Assembly (NCBI RefSeq): GCF_039544265.1
Contig: NZ_BAABLI010000008.1
Span: 1 to 64,000 of the forward strand
Source: Corallincola platygyrae
Lineage (GTDB): Bacteria > Pseudomonadota > Gammaproteobacteria > Enterobacterales > Neiellaceae
Direction: 5' to 3'
DNA: 64,000 nucleotides
In this document: positions 1 through 6,185 of the stretch, piece after piece
How the letters are laid out: each line of letters begins with the position of its first letter
How positions within the stretch are numbered: the stretch's first letter is position 1
The notes under the pieces: model-generated
The model's database searches: none
Seen by the model: only the letters and a program-made list of their open reading frames with translations
Told to the model about the DNA's origin: nothing
Position numbers and translations under genes: made by a program

Positions 1-689
1 CCCGGCCTGTTCATGCTAGGCCGTATTCCGTGCTTCTTCAGTTCTTGTTGGATCTCTGCTGCACCGTATTCAGAGCCTCGGTCTGTATGGAAGATTAAAC
101 CTACCTCAGGCCTTCGGTTGCGTATCGCCATGCGCAACGATGACAGCGTCAGTGCAGCGGATTTCTCAGCCCCAAGTGACCAACCCACCACTCGCCTGGA
201 GTAAAGATCGATAACAACAGCCAGGTAAAGCCAGCGTTGCCCCTGCCTGACATAAGTCAGATCCGCCGCCCAATGCTCATTACTCTTCATCGGCTTTGGC
301 AGCTCTCTGCGTATATTTGGATGTCGAAGAAAGAAGCGGTGCAATCCAGCAAAGCGTCGGTATACCCTTGCACAACGCGCCCTAAGTCCATTTTCACGCA
401 TCAATCGGGCCACTCGCTTGCGGCTGGTATAAATTCCTTCTCGCTTAAGCGCCGCATGTATTCTCGGGCTTCCGTAAACTCCTCGGTTAGTTTCGAAGAG
501 CTGCTTAATCCGGTGCTCCAGCACGCGGTCAACTAGGTAACGATGACTGACATCCCGTTGCTTCCATGCGTAGTAGCCCGCGCGCGATACATTGAGAAAG
601 CGACACATAAGGGCGATTGGATACTGCCTCCGATAGGTGTCTATGAATCGGAACCTCGTCGGTTTTCTTCCGCTTCGAATCGTTGCCAC
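1..689 (-). CDS. IS3-family transposase OrfB (rve integrase core), partial
   Basis: This frame is open from the slippery site to base 1 and encodes the catalytic part of an IS3 transposase. Recognisable parts are the HTH_21-type region (YPIALMCRFLNVSRAGYYAW, then RIKQLF...GVYGSPRIHAAL), followed by the integrase core with its first Asp in WAADLTYVRQGQRW and second Asp in FHTDRGSEYG. The catalytic Glu and the C-terminus lie outside the window. No stop or frameshift was seen in the visible part, so this half may be functional even though OrfA is truncated. It has no start of its own and is expected to be made as an OrfAB fusion by -1 frameshifting. Confidence 0.85.
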   Translation of the reverse strand, partial: MATIRSGRKPTRFRFIDTYRRQYPIALMCRFLNVSRAGYYAWKQRDVSHRYLVDRVLEHRIKQLFETNRGVYGSPRIHAALKREGIYTSRKRVARLMRENGLRARCARVYRRFAGLHRFFLRHPNIRRELPKPMKSNEHWAADLTYVRQGQRWLYLAVVIDLYSRRVVGWSLGAEKSAALTLSSLRMAIRNRRPEVGLIFHTDRGSEYGAAEIQQELKKHGIRPSMNRP

Positions 690-887
690 TTTTTTAGCAG
701 GTCGTTCTCCAGCCTAAGCCTGGCATTCTCTTTTTCGAGCGCAGCGATACGTTCGTTTTCACTGACGAAAGTTGGCTTCTTGATAAGCTTTTTACGACGA
801 TCGGACATGATTTTCCCTTCCCGATATTCCTTTCTCCAGCGGGACAACATGAAAGGATGAATACCCAATGACTCAGCAACTCCCTTC
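641..887 (-). CDS. IS3-family transposase OrfA, N-terminally truncated
   Basis: This is the DNA-binding subunit of an IS3-family transposase. The visible product carries the second half of an HTH_Tnp_1 helix-turn-helix (motif GIHPFMLSRWRKEYREGKI), a charged linker, and a leucine-zipper-like tail (ERIAALEKENARLRLENDLL) used for oligomerisation. The frame continues upstream of the first usable start (TTG at 868) as KGVAESL, matching the family, and then meets base 888 (n) and soon a stop at 896-898. A full OrfA would need about 30 more residues, so no native start remains. The last codons overlap OrfB and contain the slippery heptamer at 689-695. Confidence 0.8.
689..695 (-). other. Programmed -1 frameshift heptamer (A AAA AAG) of the IS
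   Basis: On the minus strand the OrfA frame reads CTA AAA AAG, so the A AAA AAG heptamer is in the phase needed for -1 slippage. Shifting back one base enters the open OrfB frame, which then continues to the window edge. This is the standard route to the OrfAB fusion transposase in IS3 elements. A stimulatory downstream structure was not worked out. Confidence 0.75.
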
Positions 888-888
888 N

Positions 889-913
889 GTCCCGCTTAAG
901 TTGCTTGTTATGT
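889..913 (-). other. Left half of an integron attC recombination site, cut at base 888
   Basis: Three bases after the stop of the membrane-protein gene, the minus strand reads ACATAAC (913-907), a match to the attC R'' core RYYYAAC. It is followed by AAGCAACTTAAGCGGGAC, which resembles the L'' arm of chromosomal-integron attC sites. ACATAAC is the exact reverse complement of the GTTATGT at the other end of the cassette (1249-1255), as expected for a cassette's own attC. The right half of the site (L', R') is missing because the IS begins at 888. Confidence 0.6.
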
Positions 914-915
914 GT

Positions 916-1233
916 TTAACATGCAAACTTTCCATTGCAGATTAAACTTAGCAAACCCCAAGATAATAAAACACAAAAATAACCTATACCACTTACTAAA
1001 GTCATTTTTATGAGTTCTAAGTTGTTTTCTTTTTTACGATTAGCCCAGAAAGCTAAGTTTCCAAATATTGCAGGGATTGGATATCCAAGGACAGATATCG
1101 CTAAACCGATAGTTAAAGGATTACTCATTGAACCAGGAGCATCAAAAAAGAATATGCTAGAGAAGGCTCCTAGAGGCCACGCAAATATCCCTATTGCAAA
1201 TACCACGTTTAAAATACAAAGTATTATTTGCAT
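916..1233 (-). CDS. Small membrane protein in an integron-type gene cassette
   Basis: The product is 105 residues with three hydrophobic stretches: roughly 1-30, 38-62 and 80-100, with a basic loop ANRKKENN between the second and third. It is probably an inner-membrane protein. No family was recognised. The ATG at 1233 is chosen because GAGG lies just upstream; a longer frame to 1272 would run through the cassette boundary. The gene is packed as in integron cassettes: 15 bases after a GTTATGT core and 3 bases before an ACATAAC core. It is AT-rich compared with the surrounding chromosome, consistent with horizontal transfer. Cassette genes usually lack their own promoter, so expression is uncertain. 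Confidence 0.55.
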   Translation of the reverse strand: MQIILCILNVVFAIGIFAWPLGAFSSIFFFDAPGSMSNPLTIGLAISVLGYPIPAIFGNLAFWANRKKENNLELIKMTLVSGIGYFCVLLSWGLLSLICNGKFAC

Positions 1234-1248
1234 CCATACCTCAAAAAC

Positions 1249-1255
1249 ACATAAC
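1249..1255 (-). other. Cassette 5' core site GTTATGT
   Basis: On the minus strand the cassette would begin at G/TTATGT, close to the integron core consensus GTTRRRY. It is exactly complementary to the ACATAAC core on the far side of the gene. The sequence upstream (CCTACTCAGC) is not recognisable as a full attC or attI, so whether this is an array remnant or an insertion at a secondary site is open. Confidence 0.45.
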
Positions 1256-1556
1256 GCTGAGTAGGTATACACGGGGTGTCTATCTGATTAAGGGAGCCAT
1301 GTATACCTATCCCCCTTGTACCCCTATCCTACTTTTCAATAATCGTAACTTTCTATCTTATCCCACTGTTTCTACAGTTTTTATTTACTAGCTCACAAAC
1401 TGCTCTGAAATAAGGGACCTACCATTTTGCTATGCAAATCACATGGACTTTCAAACAGTATTGGATTTTGATCCAGTAGAAATCTGCGCAAACCTTTTTT
1501 GGCTATGAAAAATAAAGGCCCGTTTAAGGGCCTCTATTTGGATTGGTGCTCTGCTA
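1256..1556. other. Intergenic stretch without a gene; contains a 10-bp inverted repeat
   Basis: No convincing reading frame lies between the cassette and gpgS. It contains an inverted repeat (TAGGTATACA at 1262-1271 and TGTATACCTA at 1300-1309) with a 28-base spacer, and near its right end the terminator of the gpgS operon. No integrase gene (intI) is present here. Confidence 0.5.
1508..1533 (-). terminator. Rho-independent terminator of the glucosylglycerate operon
   Basis: The stem AGGCCC/GGGCCT (1516-1521 and 1528-1533) has a six-base loop and is followed on the minus strand by TTTATTTTT. It lies about 25 bases after the gpgS stop. Confidence 0.75.
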
Positions 1557-2768
1557 TTAGCTGTTATCCGCTTCTACAGCATCGTAGAGACGGTCAAGGA
1601 AGTCAGGCACGGCACTGGTGATACGGTTCCAGCTTGGGATAAACGGTGTTTCTGACGGGTTATCCAGGAATGCTTCACCGGCGCGGGTAATACAGCGGGC
1701 AAATAGCTCAACCGCTTCCTCTTCGGCGTGGCGATCCAGGCTCAGGCCGTTGATCTTGGCGTCGTTGTAATAGTTTTCGATAAAGTCGAGCGCTTTACGG
1801 AAGTAGGTTGCTTTCAGGCTGCGGAAGGTACCAGAGTCAAACACATGACCCTGAGTCGCCAGCTTACGCATCATGGCTTTGGAGATATCGGTGGCCATTT
1901 TCGCCAGTCCGGCATCGTGGTCATCAACCGACAGCTTCTGATGTTTATGATCGTAAACGTCAGCAATATCCACCTGACACAGGCGGTTGGTGTTGTAGTT
2001 GCGGTATACCTCGGACAATACGCCGATCTCCAAACCCCAATCGCTTGGAATTCGCAGGTCGCGCAGTACGTCGGCTTGCATAGAGAACTCACCGGCCAGG
2101 GCATAACGGAAGCTGTCCAGGTACTCCAGATAGTCGTCATAACCACAGATCTTCTTCAGCGCTTTGATCAGTGGCGTCACCAATAAGCGGCAGACGCGGC
2201 CATTGAGCTTGCCATCGGCCCAGCGCGAGTAGTACCCCTTACAGAACTCGTAGTTAAAGGTGGGGTTGGCCACCGGGTAGATCAGGCGCGCCAGCATTTC
2301 ACGCTGATAAGTGACGATATCGCAGTCGTGCAGTGCCACGGCTTTACCGCGACCAGATGCTAAGACATAACCAAAGCAATACCACACGTTACGGCCTTTA
2401 CCCGGTTGTTCCGGTGCCAGCCCTTTGTCGACCAACAGTTGGTCGAGGGCGCGCAGGCGAGGACCGTCATTCCAAAGAATACGGTGGTGCTGCGGCAAGC
2501 GGGAGAAGTAGCTTTTGGCGTGCTCAAACTCCTCTTTACTGGCGCGGTCGAGACCGATCACCACTTCATTGAGGTAGGTGGCGCCTCGCAGTTCTTCGAC
2601 AATATTGTCCAGTGCCGGGGCCTGTAGCTCGGAATAAAGTGATGGCAACACAAGTGACATCGGACGCTGGCGAGAGAAGCTTGCCAGTTCCTGTTCCAGC
2701 TCATCCAGTGGCCTTTGGGTCAGGTTATGTAGCGTGGTCACCAGACCATTTTGGTAGAAATCAGCCAT
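1557..2768 (-). CDS. gpgS: Glucosyl-3-phosphoglycerate synthase (GT81)
   Basis: The enzyme transfers glucose from an NDP-glucose donor to 3-phosphoglycerate, the first step to the compatible solute glucosylglycerate. The 403-residue protein has the GT-A layout of GpgS: GKGRN at 123-127, the metal-binding HDCD (Asp148-x-Asp150), the NGRVCRLLVTPLI segment matching GRVTELVARPLL of characterised GpgS proteins, then ALAGEFS and DWGLEIGVLSEV, the acceptor and active-site region. These motifs favour GpgS over mannosyl-3-phosphoglycerate synthase (GT55), although the donor sugar is inferred. Its ATG overlaps the last 8 bases of the phosphatase gene, so translation is probably coupled. A glycerate kinase gene opens the same operon, which points to osmolyte production under salt stress. 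Confidence 0.87.
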   Translation of the reverse strand: MADFYQNGLVTTLHNLTQRPLDELEQELASFSRQRPMSLVLPSLYSELQAPALDNIVEELRGATYLNEVVIGLDRASKEEFEHAKSYFSRLPQHHRILWNDGPRLRALDQLLVDKGLAPEQPGKGRNVWYCFGYVLASGRGKAVALHDCDIVTYQREMLARLIYPVANPTFNYEFCKGYYSRWADGKLNGRVCRLLVTPLIKALKKICGYDDYLEYLDSFRYALAGEFSMQADVLRDLRIPSDWGLEIGVLSEVYRNYNTNRLCQVDIADVYDHKHQKLSVDDHDAGLAKMATDISKAMMRKLATQGHVFDSGTFRSLKATYFRKALDFIENYYNDAKINGLSLDRHAEEEAVELFARCITRAGEAFLDNPSETPFIPSWNRITSAVPDFLDRLYDAVEADNS

Positions 2769-3639
2769 GCATGAATTCCTTCTCGGAGTGTGAATTTAGA
2801 ATTTCGTTTATCAGTTGGTGCATTACAACTTGCCAGCCCTTTGGGCCTTGGGCTGGCGCAATTTCAATTCGTTTACCCTGCGGGTTTAACTGTCCACCTT
2901 TGGCGTCGGGGATCACCACGCCAATATCGGCAGTTTCCAGCATCTTCAGGTCGTTCTGACTGTCGCCCAGTGCCACTGAGTATTGGGTCAATGCTGGGAA
3001 CTTGCGTTGAAAATGTGGCGTCAGCCATTCGATGGCGGAGCCTTTGTCGACATACCCCATCACGTGCAGGAAGCGGCCACCGGCCAGGATGCGAAGGCCG
3101 AAGGGCTGTAGCTGTGCTTTGAGCTGAGCCAGCGCCTCTTCGCTGTCATGCCATAACATGGGCTCGCTGGCCTGACGTTGTTTCGCCAGTGTGGCATCAG
3201 CCAAGGGTAGCTCAGTACACTCGGCCACCTGTTCGGGGCTCATATCACTGAAACCAGTGAATTGGTAGCCGTGCTCTGTTCTGAGTTGATGCAGTACCTT
3301 GGTGATGGTGTCGACTGAGGGGCCCAGATGCTGGATCACATACTGTTGGTCGCCGTCAGCTACGCGTTTGGTTTGTGCCTGATCCAGCCAGGGAAAGTAA
3401 CCCTGAGGAATACACAAAGTACTGCCATTTTCAGTAATAAAGGGGTGGTGGTTGTCCAACTGTTTACGTAGCTGAACCACTTCAGCAAAGGTCTTGCTGG
3501 TGTTCAGTAGCAATGGACAATGCGCCCTGGCTAACGCGGAGATGGCTGGTTGGGCGGGGGCGAAACTATAATTGTGATGGTCGAGCAGGGTGCCGTCTAA
3601 ATCGGTATAGACGATAAGCTGCGTCTGGGGTTTATCGAT
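2761..3639 (-). CDS. Glucosyl-3-phosphoglycerate phosphatase (HAD, MpgP/GpgP type), apparent ATC start
   Basis: This HAD-superfamily IIB phosphatase would remove the phosphate from glucosyl- (or mannosyl-) 3-phosphoglycerate. Motif I is VYTDLDGTLLDHHNYSF near the N-terminus, motif II/III falls around LLNTSKTF and a Lys-rich middle, and motif IV is VALGDSQNDLKMLETAD near residue 235. The frame has no ATG, GTG or TTG between its upstream stop and motif I; the first TTG (3513) would delete the nucleophile Asp. A strong GGAGGTGA (3650-3643) sits six bases from an ATC at 3639, which is therefore taken as the start (292 residues, normal family length). It lies 22 bases after the glycerate kinase gene and overlaps gpgS by 8 bases. 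A sequencing error at the start codon is the alternative. Confidence 0.78.
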   Translation of the reverse strand: MDKPQTQLIVYTDLDGTLLDHHNYSFAPAQPAISALARAHCPLLLNTSKTFAEVVQLRKQLDNHHPFITENGSTLCIPQGYFPWLDQAQTKRVADGDQQYVIQHLGPSVDTITKVLHQLRTEHGYQFTGFSDMSPEQVAECTELPLADATLAKQRQASEPMLWHDSEEALAQLKAQLQPFGLRILAGGRFLHVMGYVDKGSAIEWLTPHFQRKFPALTQYSVALGDSQNDLKMLETADIGVVIPDAKGGQLNPQGKRIEIAPAQGPKGWQVVMHQLINEILNSHSEKEFMHG

Positions 3640-3661
3640 AAATCACCTCCACGTCAGGGCC

Positions 3662-4627
3662 TCAACAAAGCATTCGATTGACCTGAACCTTTTCGAAGCT
3701 GTGGTCCGCTCCTAAATGAAAGCAGATATCTGCGCTTTCGGGTAAGGTTTTCAGGGAATGTTGCGTCAATCTTTGGTAATGCATCAGGAATCGGGCCAGG
3801 GCTTGGTCATCCATGACACCGGATTGCTGTCCGACTTTCTTTTCCAGTTTCTGTTCTTGTTTTCCGCGCCACTCTTTGACTGCTTCCAGACCGGGCACTT
3901 TCAACATCAGCAGTGCATCGATACGGTTAAACAGCTCTTGATAAGGGCCTGCCAGCTGGTCGTTAACATAGCGGCGCCACTTGCCATCACTGTCCTCTTC
4001 ACGCTCCAACTTGTTAATGGGGATCGCAAGGGAGGCTTCGCCCTGTGGCGGCGTTCCCACACACCAGCCTTCAAAGATCACCAGATCTACCGGCCCTTCG
4101 CAGGTGGGCCAGGCTTCCATCGGTGCACGATCATCCACCCCTTTGTTAAAACTGGGCAGATAGGTCGCTTCGTTGGCGCGCAATGTGCGCAGACGGTTAA
4201 GTAGTTCAAGACCCATCGACACATCATGAGTACCTGGCACGCCACGGGTGGCGAGCAGTGGGTGTTGGTTTTTGCCCAACAGATGGCGATGGCCCCTGGT
4301 GAGATAGATATCGTCCAGTGAGAAACCCACGGTGCGCAGGTCGAATCCTTTCTCCATCACTAACTTTAAGAAAGTGCAGAGGGTAGATTTACCACTGCCC
4401 TGGCCACCGTTAACACCCAGCACAAAACAGAGTTTGCCCTGCAGTAATCGCTGGCGGGAGATCCATTCACCCAATGGCAGGTAAACTTCGGAAAGGAGAT
4501 CGCTGTAACTGGCTGGCAAAGCAAGATCTTCAACCAGTTGATTGAATGGGCCGGAAAGCTTTTCCAGCAACGCCTGATGACGCTCGCTGGTCAGCGGAGA
4601 TTGGGGCCAAATTTGCGAAACTGACAT
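3662..4627 (-). CDS. D-glycerate 3-kinase (GLYK type)
   Basis: The enzyme phosphorylates D-glycerate to 3-phosphoglycerate, here probably feeding the acceptor for GpgS or recovering glycerate released from the osmolyte. The P-loop is in GVNGGQGSGKSTLC near residue 55-68, followed by the kinase motifs SLDDIYLTRGHR and DLVIFEGWCVG typical of the plant/cyanobacterial-type glycerate kinases related to uridine kinase and pantothenate kinase. The ATG at 4627 has AGGAAA in front; an upstream TTG at 4648 has no such site. It is the first gene of the three-gene operon. A member of the broader P-loop kinase family with another substrate cannot be excluded, but the context supports glycerate. Confidence 0.82.
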   Translation of the reverse strand: MSVSQIWPQSPLTSERHQALLEKLSGPFNQLVEDLALPASYSDLLSEVYLPLGEWISRQRLLQGKLCFVLGVNGGQGSGKSTLCTFLKLVMEKGFDLRTVGFSLDDIYLTRGHRHLLGKNQHPLLATRGVPGTHDVSMGLELLNRLRTLRANEATYLPSFNKGVDDRAPMEAWPTCEGPVDLVIFEGWCVGTPPQGEASLAIPINKLEREEDSDGKWRRYVNDQLAGPYQELFNRIDALLMLKVPGLEAVKEWRGKQEQKLEKKVGQQSGVMDDQALARFLMHYQRLTQHSLKTLPESADICFHLGADHSFEKVQVNRMLC

Positions 4628-4779
4628 GCTTTTCCTTTTATGCACCAATAAAGCGCACGTCTCTCAACCCTGCCATTGACGTGGTCAAATTTGGTGCAAA
4701 GCGCCTCTTTTTGACCTCTATTCAAAGATTATTGCAGGTTGAATGCCAGCTTGCGTGAAACTTTCTGTATACCCCGGAA

Positions 4780-5106
4780 TTATACGAAGCGACTCAGTAT
4801 CGCAGCGCCTGTTTCTGTCATGCCCATTTGGATGATGTAGCTGATAGCAACGATACCCGCGGCAAGATAGAGTTTGGTATCAAGGATCAGGGAGAAGAAT
4901 ACGGCTGATCCAAACAGGATAGCGGCAGGTGAAGACCAGTCCGGCAGGTCTACCAAGCCCACAACTTCTGTCATGCTGCAACACACTGCTGCGGCGATAA
5001 TACAGGGGAATACCGAACGGCGGCCGGCCTTTAACAGGTTCGCTGTTAAAAAAATTGGGAAAAAATAGAGGCAACCTATGATGGTCGCTTCCAATACTAC
5101 ACCCAT
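4780..5106 (-). CDS. Small multi-pass inner-membrane protein of unknown function
   Basis: The 108-residue product is almost entirely hydrophobic, with about four membrane segments (near 8-25, 33-50, 60-76 and 80-98) and short loops carrying few charges (KAGRRS; DLPDW). No domain was recognised. An AAGGAG box eight bases before the ATG supports translation. It stands alone, 150 bases upstream of the glycerate kinase operon in the same orientation, so a shared transcript is possible but not shown. Confidence 0.6.
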   Translation of the reverse strand: MGVVLEATIIGCLYFFPIFLTANLLKAGRRSVFPCIIAAAVCCSMTEVVGLVDLPDWSSPAAILFGSAVFFSLILDTKLYLAAGIVAISYIIQMGMTETGAAILSRFV

Positions 5107-5195
5107 GACAGCGTCTCCTTAACGTGCTTCGAACTCATACGCCTCTTTGCGTAAGCATGCTCACTTTAAGGAAATGTTTTAGGGTGCCAAGAAGA

Positions 5196-5429
5196 TCATT
5201 CGACCAGTGTGAAGCGAGACACTAATTTATTTTGGTAAGTGACCATTTCTGTGAACATGGCGAATGGGCGCACCCATAATTTTTGGTCGCCATATAGTGG
5301 TCGATATAACACCATCCACTCTTCGGTTTCACTGTGTTTAGCCAGATCTAACACCTGATATTCACCACCCTTAAAGTGGCGATAACGACCCGGTGGCAGA
5401 TCCGGCTGAATTTGCGAGGGGCTACTCAA
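5196..5429 (-). CDS. DUF1653 family protein
   Basis: This 77-residue cytoplasmic protein matches the DUF1653 pattern: PGRYRHFKGGEYQVLDLAKHSET, then the segment VLYRPLYGDQKLWVRPFAMF ending in the W-V-R-P-x-x-M-F signature. Members are small beta-rich proteins of unknown function, sometimes fused to other domains. The start overlaps the end of rraA by 8 bases, so the two are translationally coupled in this genome. Confidence 0.85.
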   Translation of the reverse strand: MSSPSQIQPDLPPGRYRHFKGGEYQVLDLAKHSETEEWMVLYRPLYGDQKLWVRPFAMFTEMVTYQNKLVSRFTLVE

Positions 5430-5907
5430 TGTCGAGCGGCTCAGCCGACAGCAGGATACCAGTGGTGTCAGCGTATAGATGATCTTCTGGCAGGAAAGTT
5501 ACACCGCCGAAGTTGACCGCGACGTCGCTGTCGCCAATGCCTTCACCGTCGGCGCCTACTGGGATAGAAGCCATCGCTTGAATGCCAATGTCATATTCGC
5601 CAAGGGCGTCAACATCGCGCACGCAACCGTAAACCACAATGCCTTCCCAGCCGTTGTCGGTCGCCGTTTCGGCAATTTCTGCGTCGAGCAAGGCGCGGCG
5701 CAGTGAGCCACCACCATCAACTAACAGGACGCGGCCAGCGCCATCCTCCTGTACGGCTTCTCGCAGCAGGCCATTGTCTTCAAAGCACTTGATTGTGCTG
5801 ATTTGACCACCAAAAGAGCTTCGGCCCCCGTACGACGCAAACATGGGTTCGACGACATCGACGGAATCTAAGTAGATATCGCACAATTCCGAGGTGTTGT
5901 ACTCCAT
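5422..5907 (-). CDS. rraA: Regulator of RNase E activity RraA
   Basis: RraA binds RNase E and inhibits mRNA decay by masking its C-terminal scaffold. The 161-residue protein shows the family fold and motifs: SELCDIYLD at the N-terminus, FGGQI, GRVLLVDGGGSLRRALLD, and GIVVYGCVRDVDAL. The G-x-x-R/D residues resemble the aldolase-like site retained in the superfamily. The ATG at 5907 is preceded by AGGAG seven bases away; a longer start at 5928 lacks this. It is co-transcribed with a DUF1653 gene. Confidence 0.9.
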   Translation of the reverse strand: MEYNTSELCDIYLDSVDVVEPMFASYGGRSSFGGQISTIKCFEDNGLLREAVQEDGAGRVLLVDGGGSLRRALLDAEIAETATDNGWEGIVVYGCVRDVDALGEYDIGIQAMASIPVGADGEGIGDSDVAVNFGGVTFLPEDHLYADTTGILLSAEPLDIE

Positions 5908-6088
5908 AACAGTCTCCTTGATAGACAACGGCTTTTTACAAAAACGGTCGCCGATGAGTATAAGCGGCTTTGTATTTCAATGCGATGTTCCCTCACAAAT
6001 CACTGGAACATTTTGATTTGGTACAAACCGGATTCAGTTCTCTGGCCTTGCAGGGCGTATGCCAGCTCCCTTTTCCATCCGCGCATAA

Positions 6089-6136
6089 CAAATAGGCACT
6101 GACCGTGGTCATGGCCTATTTGCCAGTGCCTATTTG
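6089..6136. repeat. Perfect 13-bp inverted repeat hairpin between rraA and a GH13 gene
   Basis: CAAATAGGCACTG (6089-6101) and CAGTGCCTATTTG (6124-6136) are perfect inverted copies with a 22-base loop that itself contains GACC/GGTC. The motif GCCTATT recurs nearby (6114-6120 and 6157-6163). It lies between two minus-strand genes downstream of the GH13 stop; no T-tract follows, so it is not a typical terminator. Confidence 0.6.
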
Positions 6137-6185
6137 CTACGGACTATTTACTAGCGCCTATTCGTTAGCGCTCAATTGTCTGGGA

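Larger units (their letters stand above)
1..888 (-). mobile_element. IS3-family insertion sequence, incomplete at both ends of what is visible
   Basis: Two overlapping minus-strand frames have the IS3 layout: a small OrfA with a helix-turn-helix and leucine-zipper tail, and a DDE integrase OrfB in the -1 frame. OrfB runs out of the window at base 1. OrfA loses its first ~30 residues at the ambiguous base 888, beyond which the sequence is unrelated and attC-like. No terminal inverted repeat is visible at the 888 end, so the element is either deleted there or the join is an assembly artefact. Confidence 0.85.
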
